Below are positions 56,701 to 64,000 of a DNA stretch of 64,000 nucleotides, in pieces. Source of the DNA: Macrostomum hystrix (taxonomy: Eukaryota; Platyhelminthes; Macrostomidae). Both the position numbers and the translations under genes were made by a program. The notes under the pieces were generated by a model. That model was given only the letters and a program-made list of their open reading frames with translations, did no database searches and was not told the DNA's origin. Position 1 is the first letter of the stretch. Every line of letters starts with the position of its first letter. Where the stretch lies: NCBI GenBank assembly GCA_950097015.1, contig CATNEN010000003.1, positions 10,211,501 to 10,275,500 on the forward strand, given 5' to 3'.

Positions 56701-58038
56701 CAGATGTCGCTGCTGGTGCATCCGGATAAGAATCCGGGCGGAGATCACGACAAGGCGCAGCGCGCCTTCGAGGCCTGCAATCGGGCGTTTAAAACTTTGG
56801 ACACAGACGAGGGCTACAAACGCTGCCTGGAGATTGTTGAAGAGGCCAAACGGAAAGTAGACGAAACAATGGAAGAGAAGAGAAAGCGACGGCGCAAAGA
56901 GGGACTGGTGAGCGAGGGTCTTGACAACTTCTTCCCCTCTGTTTTTCCACTTCATTCTCCCCCTACACTCTGTTTTCCTTCCCTTACATTCTCCCCTACA
57001 CTCTGTTTTCCTTCCCTTACATTCTTCCCTACAGTCTGTTTTCTTCCCCTTAGATTCTCCCCTACACTCTGTTTTCTTCCCCTTAGATTCTACCATACAC
57101 TCTGTTTTCTTCCCCTTAGATTCTCCCCTATACTGTTTTCTTCCCCTTAGATTCTCCCCTACACTCTGTTTTCTTCCCCTTAGATTCTCCCCTATACTCT
57201 GTTTTCTTCCCCTTAGATTCTCCCCTATACTCTGTTTTCTTCCCCTTAGATTCTACCATACACTCTGTTTTCTTCCCCTTAGATTCTCCCCTACACTCTG
57301 TTTTCTTCCCCTTAGATTCTCCCCTACACTCTGTTTTCTTCCCCTTAGATTCTACCATACACTCTGTTTTCTTCCCCTTAGATTCTCCCCTACACTCTGT
57401 TTTCTTCCCCCTTGATTTTCCCCTACACTCTGTTTTCTTCCCCTTAGATTCTCCCCTACAATCTGTTTTCTTCCCCTTAGATTCTCCCCTACACTCCGTT
57501 TCCTTCCCTTACATTCTCCCGTACACTCTGTTTTCTTCCCCTACATTCTCCCCTACACTCTGTTTTCTTCCCCTTAGATTCTCCCCCTACACTCTGTTTT
57601 CTTCCCCTTACATACTGCCCCTCTCCCCTCCCTAATCTTCAGAGCTCCGAAATCGAAGAGGACGAGCCGGCCGGCCACCGCAAAGCTGTCTACGTACAAA
57701 CCTGTCGCCTATTCGCCGACCTAGAGAAGCTCAGGCAGAATGAGGAGACGCGGGCAGCCAACGAGCGCAAACGAAAAGCAGCTGAGGAGGAAGCCGCCAA
57801 AGAAACCAAAGAGCATCAGAAGGAGTGGCAGAAGAATTTTGAAGAATCGCGCGACGAACGCACCCAGAGTTGGCGCAGTTTCACCTCCACAGCTTCTACT
57901 GCCGACGGAGTGGCGGCTGCCAGCGAGGCGCCTGCCGTAAAGAAGGCAAAGAAAAAGAAGACGAAGGCTGGCAACATGCTTGGCGGATTTCGGCCGCCCA
58001 AACATCGAGCCGAAGAGCGACAGCAGCATCAAAGTTAA
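53744..58038 (+). CDS. DNAJC8: DnaJ homolog subfamily C member 8 (SPF31)
   Basis: Four exons, all phase 0: 53744-53788, 56019-56129, 56656-56907 and 57643-58038, giving 267 residues (human 253). DNAJC8 is a nuclear J-domain protein found in spliceosomal fractions; its HPD loop stimulates Hsp70 ATPase. Exon 2 has the family hallmark RPGSSYFNLNPFDVLQ, leading into the J domain (about 45-110). HPD is at 74-76 (LLVHPDKNPGGD). The C-terminus carries EWQKNFEESRDERTQSWRSF and a basic KKAKKKK-FRPPK tail, both as in human. The stop codon overlaps AATAAA (58038-58043), so the 3' UTR may be very short; a second AATAAA is at 58136. Intron 1 holds two nested MITEs, intron 3 a minisatellite. Confidence 0.96.
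54029..55418. mobile_element. Outer MITE in DNAJC8 intron 1
   Basis: The left end ccatagtccagatcatg and the right end read inward, ctacagtcccgatcatg, match at 14 of 17 positions. Similarity continues (tgca..ccagaa.gtg). 8-bp target duplications cataatga are perfect (54021-54028 and 55419-55426). Inverted gcacgcc/ggcgtgc words lie near both ends, as is usual for hAT subterminal repeats. No transposase is seen. It contains the inner element at 54143-54815. Confidence 0.85.
54143..54815. mobile_element. Inner MITE nested in the outer MITE
   Basis: Perfect 19-bp terminal inverted repeats (ccatagtcaggaaggtggc) and perfect 8-bp target duplications gtaatagt (54135-54142, 54816-54823). The first eight bases equal those of the outer element's left end, so they are probably the same superfamily. 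Tandem gtgcgcc words occur at 54200-54260 and 54665-54775 near both ends. It is non-coding. Confidence 0.9.
56965..57632. repeat. Minisatellite, 33-bp unit, DNAJC8 intron 3
   Basis: About 20 copies of ctctgttttcttcccctta plus gattctcccctaca. It ends about 10 bp before the intron 3 acceptor, so it supplies the whole pyrimidine tract. Plus and minus ORFs over it are artefacts. Confidence 0.95.
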
Positions 58039-58043
58039 ATAAA

Positions 58044-59555
58044 TACATTTTTGTAAAGAAAAGCACTACTTACTACTGTTCTAACAGCCAGTTTTTAAAG
58101 TAGTATGACGAGAAAATGTAGGTAGAAAAATAACAAATAAAAATGACGATGTAAGCTAATTAAATGTTAACAGTGTTTTAAAGCGCGCGCATTTTCATTA
58201 ACTGTCTTTTTTTAGCGTTGTTTAATACTGTTTTAGTAATCAAATTATTTCTAATATAAAATATATTAAAATGCACAATGGCTACTACTGTAGGCCAGCC
58301 TGCTTGTATAGACTAAACTGCCTTCTATTTGCACTTTTAATTTATTCAGTTAAAAACTCGATCTTTGAGTTGCTGTTCTTTTATTATGAAGATAGTAATT
58401 CTGATGGAGATGTAAATAGGTTAAGAGAGACGAGTCGATGTAAATTTTAATGAAACTCTTAGTGCAATTGAAAGTACAAAAATATATCGATCTGGGAATT
58501 AAGCAATTTAAACAGCCTTTGAAAAAACTCAGCCCTCTTTAGATGAAGTTCCTATTGATAGAGTAATTTAAATTTACTTCTGAATCCAAAAATTGTCATT
58601 TAATACCCCCGAGGCAACACTTATATGTATATTTACTTTTTGTGTGAGTTACTTAGTGTATCTCAAGGAAAAATTACTCGAACCATTTTGACTGAGAATT
58701 TAGTCGTTTCTAGTTGCTAAATTTTAAACTGTACAAATCTAAAGGTTTTCTTAAAATACTTGGACTCTTTCGTCGGGTTATTGTCTTATAGATCCTCAGT
58801 TCGGATCCCAAATCCTAAATATCCCTTACAAAATCTTAGCCTAAATCCCTTAGAAGTCTTAGGTTTGATCCTTAATCCCCTGACCCTAAATCCCTTAGAA
58901 GTCTTTGGTTTGATCCACAAAATCCTGACCCTAAATCACCTGACTTTGAATGCCTTAGAAGTACGAGTATATTGACCTTGTAATGTCCAGCATATTTTAG
59001 CCTTGATCAAAATCTCCTAGATCCTTAATCTCTAGATCCAGTCTAATTACACTCATATTGTTTCCTAGATCTATAAGGTTTGATCCTAAATTGCACAGAA
59101 CACATGTTTATCCCAAGCCAACCAAGAATCCCATGAAGGCCAAAAAAGTTTAAACTGCAAAAGAACTGCATTATCCGAGTTTATTGGCAAAATGGCCTCT
59201 GGTTTTCTAGTGTCATTAAAGGTAGAATTGTCGTTTGAAACCACCTGACTGACAGAGCCAGTTGTGCTGCACTGAAGGGTTAGAAGGCAAAAGACTCGAC
59301 AAGTGCAGCACTCGTATTAGTACATAAAAATGGGTCTAAAATATTCATCGATGCTATTCACAGTTGTTATTTCATATTTTTGTGACCTCTATTGGAATGT
59401 TATTTATATTTGCATGCATACCTGTCCCCCGATCTATTCATATGGGATAACTTTAGGGAGTGAGGTATTTTCGCTTATGAACGCATGAAATTCATAAAAT
59501 GCTTTTTGACCCTTTTAAACGGACAAAATCATGCACAAAACTTTGAGTTAGTAAT
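58044..59555. other. 3' intergenic region after DNAJC8, no gene seen
   Basis: AT-rich. A small degenerate repeat (cctaaatcccttagaagtct) lies at 58840-58970. The 71-codon ORF at 58760 derives mostly from it. Confidence 0.5.
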
Positions 59556-59559
59556 TGGT

Positions 59560-61925
59560 GACGAGGCAAGAGTGGAACAGGGAGTGAACAGGAGTGGAAG
59601 AGAGAGTGAACAGCAGTGGAACAGAGAGTGAACAGGAGTGGAACAGAGAGTGAACAGCAGTGGAACAGAGAGTGAACAGGAGTGGAACAGAGAGTGAACA
59701 GCAGTGGAACAGAGAGTGAAAAGGAGTGGAACAGAGAGTGAACAGCAGTGGAACAGAGAGTGAACAGGAGTGGAACAGGGAGTGAAAAGGAGTGGAACAG
59801 AGTCCCAAGAATGGAAGAAAGAGCGATAAAAATTGGAAGAGTGAATGACAAGAGTGGAAGAGAGAGTGACAAGAGTGGAAGAGAGAGTGACAATGAGTGG
59901 AAGAGAGAGTGACAAGAGTGGAAGAGAGAGTGACAAGAATGGAAGAGAGAGTGACAAGAGTGGAAGAGAGAGTGACAAGAGTGGAAGAGAGAATGACAAG
60001 AGTGGAAGAGAGAGTGACAATGAGTGGAAGAGAGAGTGACAATGAGTGGAAGAGAGAGTGACAGGAATGGAAGAGAGAGTGACAATGAGTGGAAGAGAGA
60101 GTGACAGGAATGGAAGAGAGAGTGACAAGAGTGGAAGAGAGAGTGACAAGAGTGGAAGAGAGAGTGACAATGAGTGGAAGAGAGAGTGACAATGAGTGGA
60201 AGAGAGAGTGACAAGAGTGGAAGAGAGAGTGACAAGAATGGAAGAGAGAGTGACAAGAGTGGAAGAGAGAGTGACAAGAGTGGAAGAGAGAGTGACAAGA
60301 GTGGAAGAGAGAATGATAAGAGTGGAAGAGAGAGTGACAATGAGTGGAAGAGAGAGTGACAGGAATGGAAGAGAGAGTGACAATGAGTGGAAGAGAGAGT
60401 GACAGGAATGGAAGAGAGAGTGACAAAAGTGGAAGAGAGAGTGACAAGAGTGGAAGAGAGAGTGACAATGAGTGGAAGAGAGAGTGACAGGAATGGAAGA
60501 GAGAGTGACAAGAGTGGAAGAGAGAGTGACAAGAGTGGAAGAGAGAGTGACAAGAGTGGAAGAGAGAGTGACAATGAGTGGAAGAGAGAGTGACAATGAG
60601 TGGAAGAGAGAGTGACAGGAATGGAAGAGAGAGTGACAGGAATGGAAGAGAGTGACAAGAGTGGAAGAGAGAGTGACAGGAATGGAAGAGAGAGTGACAA
60701 TGAGTGGAAGAGAGAGTGACAGGAATGGAAGAGAGAGTGACAAGAGTGGAAGAGAGAGTGACAATGAGTGGAAGAGAGAGTGACAAGAGTGGAAGAGAGA
60801 GTGACAAGAGTGGAAGAGAGAGTGACAAGAGTGGAAGAGAGAGTGACAATGAGTGGAAGAGAGAGTGACAGGAATGGAAGAGAGAGTGACAAGAGTGGAA
60901 GAGAGAGTGACAATGAGTGGAAGAGAGAGTGACAAGAGTGGAAGAGAGAGTGACAAGAGTGGAAGAGAGTGACAAGAGTGGAAGAGAGTGACAAGAGTGG
61001 AAGAGAGAGTGACAAGAGTGGAAGAGAGAGTGACAGGAATGGAAGAGAGTGACAAGAGTGGAAGAGAGAGTGACAATGAGTGGAAGAGAGAGTGACAATG
61101 AGTGGAAGAGAGAGTGACAGAATTGGAAGAGAGAGTGACAATGAGTGGAAGAGAGAGTGACAGGAATGGAAGAGAGAGTGACAATGAGTGGAAGAGAGAG
61201 TGACAAGAGTGGAAGAGAGAGTGACAAGAATGGAAGAGAGAGTGACAAGAGTGGAAGAGAGAGTGACAAGAGTGGAAGAGAGAATGACAATGAGTGGAAG
61301 CGAGAGTGACAATGAGTGGAAGAGAGAGTGACAATGAGTGGAAGAGAGAGTGACAATGAGTGGAAGCGAGAGTGACAATGAGTGGAAGAGAGAGTGACAG
61401 GAATGGAAGAGAGAGTGACAGGAATGGAAGAGAGTGACAAGAGTGGAAGAGAGAGTGACAGGAATGGAAGAGAGAGTGACAATAAGTGGAAGAGAGAGTG
61501 ACAGGAATGGAAGAGAGAGTGACAATGAGTGGAAGAGAGAGTGACAATGAGTGGAAGAGAGAGTGACAGGAATGGAAGAGAGAGTGACAAGAGTGGAAGA
61601 GAGAGTGACAATGAGTGGAAGAGAGAGTGACAAGAGTGGAAGAGAGAGTGACAAGAGTGGAAGAGAGTGACAAGAGTGGAAGAGAGAGTGACAAGAGTGG
61701 AAGAGAGAGTGACAGGAATGGAAGAGAGTGAGAAGAGTGGAAGAGAGAGTGACAAGAGTGGAAGAGAGAGTGACAATGAGTGGAAGAGAGAGTGACAGGA
61801 ATGAAATAGAGAGTCACAAGAATGAAATAGAGATTGAGAATGAGTGGAAGAGAGCGATAAAAACTGGAAGAGCGAATGACAAGAGTGTAAGAGAGAGTGA
61901 CAATGAGTGAAAGTGAGAGTGGCAT
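59560..61925. repeat. Large minisatellite, 21-bp unit
   Basis: About 110 copies. 59565-59805 uses gagtggaacagagagtgaac with cagg/cagc alternation; 59830-61925 uses gagtggaagagagagtgaca. The purine-rich plus strand leaves all three minus frames open for over 700 codons, which proves that those ORFs are not genes. It is the longest array in the window. Confidence 0.97.
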
Positions 61926-62585
61926 AAAAACAAACTTTGGTGTGTACATAGTGTAGTGTACATAAAACAAACTTTTTATTGAACTTTAACCAAAGAGCTA
62001 ATGGAAATGCATAGATATTTCACATTGAGTAAGTATTTAACCATCAATTTACAATTTGCATTTGCCGTTAAACACCTCGGCAATAAGGCGGCAGACTTCA
62101 AAGAGTTAAGTGAGAGGCAGATGTGAATTAAACAGAACTACATCGGAGGGGGGATAACAAAGTTGCCCTGGTGAAAGTTAAGTGCAAGTTAGTGTGCGCG
62201 TGTTTGGCCTACAGCGGTGACTGGGTCAAATAACTTTTTTCTGGTCAAAGCAATAAATTTTGTTGTGAATGCTTCGTAAAGGCACAGTTGAAAGTTGAAC
62301 TGCAATGCACAAAATCTTGGCATAGCTGTTGGTGCTTTTGTGATTATTATCAACAACAATGTCCTCACAATAAATGAACTCAATTCAATACAGCTATTCA
62401 TGTATGTTTATAGTACACAGGTGCAAAATACAGCCAAGTCAGTTCGTTATGGTCAGAAAGATGTTTGAATTAAAAATTTATCATTCAATGTGTTTTTAGG
62501 TGGATAAATACATCTAATAAAAGTTTCAGTAATGGTTTTATTGCTGATATATTGTAATTTTCTGTAACTACGCTCGTACGCTGCG
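61926..62585. other. Spacer between two purine-rich arrays
   Basis: Unique-looking AT-rich DNA. A 70-codon minus ORF (62189-62401) has no recognisable feature. Confidence 0.45.
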
Positions 62586-62599
62586 GAAGCAGAAAAACA

Positions 62600-64000
62600 T
62601 ACGAGAGGGAAGAAAATAAAGTAGAAGAGAAGAGAGTGGGTAGAAAAAGAATAGAGGGAAGAGAGTGGTCAGAAAGAGGAGAGAGGAGAGATAGCGGGTA
62701 GAGAGAGGAGAGATAGTGGGTAGAGAGAGGAGAGATAGTGGGTAGAGAGAGGAGAGATAGTGGGTAGAGAGAGGAGAGATAGTGGGTAGAGAGAGGAGAG
62801 ATAGTGGGTAGAGAGAGGAGAGAGAGTGGATAGAAAGAGGAGAGAGGAGAGATAGTGGGTAGAGAAAGGAGAGATATTGGGTAGAGAGAGGAGAGAGAGT
62901 GGGTAGAGAGAGGAGAGATAGTGGGTACAGAGAGGAGAGATAGTGGGTAGAGAGAGGAGAGATAGTGGGTAGAGAGAGAAGAGATACTGGGTAGAGAGAG
63001 GAGAGAGGTGATAGAGGGGGGTAGAAAGAGGAGAGATAGTGGATAGAGAGAGGAGAGAGAGTGGGTAGAGAGAGGAGAGAGAGTGGATTGAAAGAGGAGA
63101 GAGAGTGGATAGAAGGAGGAGAGAGGAGAGATAGTGGGTAGAGAAAGGAGAGATGGTGGGTAGAGAGAGGAGAGATAGTGGGTAGAGAGAGGAGAGAGAG
63201 TGGATTGAAAGAGGAGAGAGAGTGGATAGAAGGAGGAGAGAGGAGAGAGTGGGTAGAAAGAGGAGAGAGGTGATAGAGGGGGGTAGAAAGAGGAGAGATA
63301 GTGGATAGAGAGAGGAGAGAGAGTGGGTAGAGAGAGGAGAGATAGTGGGTAGAGAGAGGAGAGAGAGTGGGTAGAGAGAGGAGAGATAGTGGGTAGAGAG
63401 AGGAGAGATAGTGGGTAGAGAGAGGAGAGATAGTGGGTAGAGAGAGGAGAGATAGTGGGTAGAGAGAGGAGAGATAGTGGGTAGAGAGAGAAGAAAGAGT
63501 GGATAGAAAGAGGAGAGAGGAGAGATAGTGGGTAGAGAAAGGAGAGATAGTGGGTAGAGAGAGGAGAGAGAGTGGATAGAAAGAGGAGAGAGGAGAGATA
63601 GTGGGTAGAGAAAGGAGAGATAGTGGGTAGAGAGAGGAGAGAGAGTGGATAGAAAGAGGATAGAGGAGAGATAGTGGGTAGAGAAAGGAGAGATGGTGGG
63701 TAGAGAGAGGAGAGATAGTGGGTAGAGAGAGGAGAGATAGTGGGTAGAGAGAGGAGAGATAGTGGGTAGAGAGAGGAGAGATAGTGGGTAGAGAGAGGAG
63801 AGATAGTGGGTAGAGAGAGGAGAGAGAGTGGGTAGAGAGAGGAGAGATGGTGGGTAGAGAGAGGAGTGAGAGTGGGTAGAGAGAGGAGAGAGGAGAGATA
63901 GTGGGTAGAGAGAGGAGAGAGAGTGGGTAGAGTGAGGAGAGAGAGTGGGTAGAGAGAGGAGAGATGGTGGGTAGAGAGAGGAGAGAGAGTGGGTAGAGAG
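62600..64000. repeat. Minisatellite, 22-bp purine-rich unit, runs off the window
   Basis: More than 60 copies of gatagtgggtagagagagga plus ga, with gagagtggataga variants in larger repeating blocks. It continues past the right edge, so its full length is unknown. Confidence 0.97.

Noticed and set aside
59492-61970. Three overlapping minus-strand ORFs of 720-813 codons
   Set aside because: All three frames are open across the same 21-bp array and give only Leu/Ser/His/Phe repeats. Stop-free repeat, not a gene.

Overview
This window is nuclear DNA of an invertebrate animal. It shows spliced genes with GT-AG introns, single-copy metazoan orthologues (ADO, TMEM179, TBCC, PNN/pinin, DNAJC8), a non-LTR retrotransposon, tRNA-derived SINEs and hAT-like MITEs. 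The compact exons, the very heavy minisatellite load and an ankyrin-Mab21 fusion fit a spiralian, for example a free-living flatworm such as Macrostomum. That placement is an inference; nothing in the window fixes the species.

Layout. 1-6298: non-coding, with a duplicated module (1-330 and about 2438-3620) and five minisatellites. 6299-10591 (minus): a three-exon gene joining a signal-peptide-like N-terminus, about 13 near-identical ankyrin repeats and a Mab-21/cGAS-like nucleotidyltransferase fold. This is the most interesting locus. 11104-12235: a 20-bp minisatellite upstream of it. 12371-15641: a 5'-truncated I-group LINE (RT + RNase H) bracketed by (CAA)n tracts. 15642-23300: non-coding DNA with several minisatellites, a tRNA-like head, one SINE and an 80-bp pseudogenic relic of the ankyrin gene. 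23304-25711 (minus): ADO thiol dioxygenase. 28554-36107 (plus): an ANKRD63-like ankyrin protein whose introns are mostly satellite. 37616-52969: four consecutive minus-strand genes, namely an LRR protein, TMEM179, TBCC and PNN. 53744-58038 (plus): DNAJC8, head-to-head with PNN. 58039-64000: no gene, two long purine-rich minisatellites.

Functional links. PNN and DNAJC8 both make nuclear pre-mRNA splicing proteins and share a 774-bp divergent intergenic region. TBCC is a tubulin-folding cofactor. ADO is an O2-dependent thiol (N-terminal cysteine) dioxygenase. The ankyrin-Mab21 protein could be an innate nucleic-acid sensor (cGLR) or a non-catalytic Mab-21 protein. Its first two catalytic acids are visible but a third is not.

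Roughly a third to two fifths of the window is tandem repeat, with about 25 arrays of 15-43 bp units. Many lie inside introns, and many are open in several reading frames without being genes. Gene models below were assembled by hand from homology, reading-frame phase and splice consensus. No transcript evidence was available.
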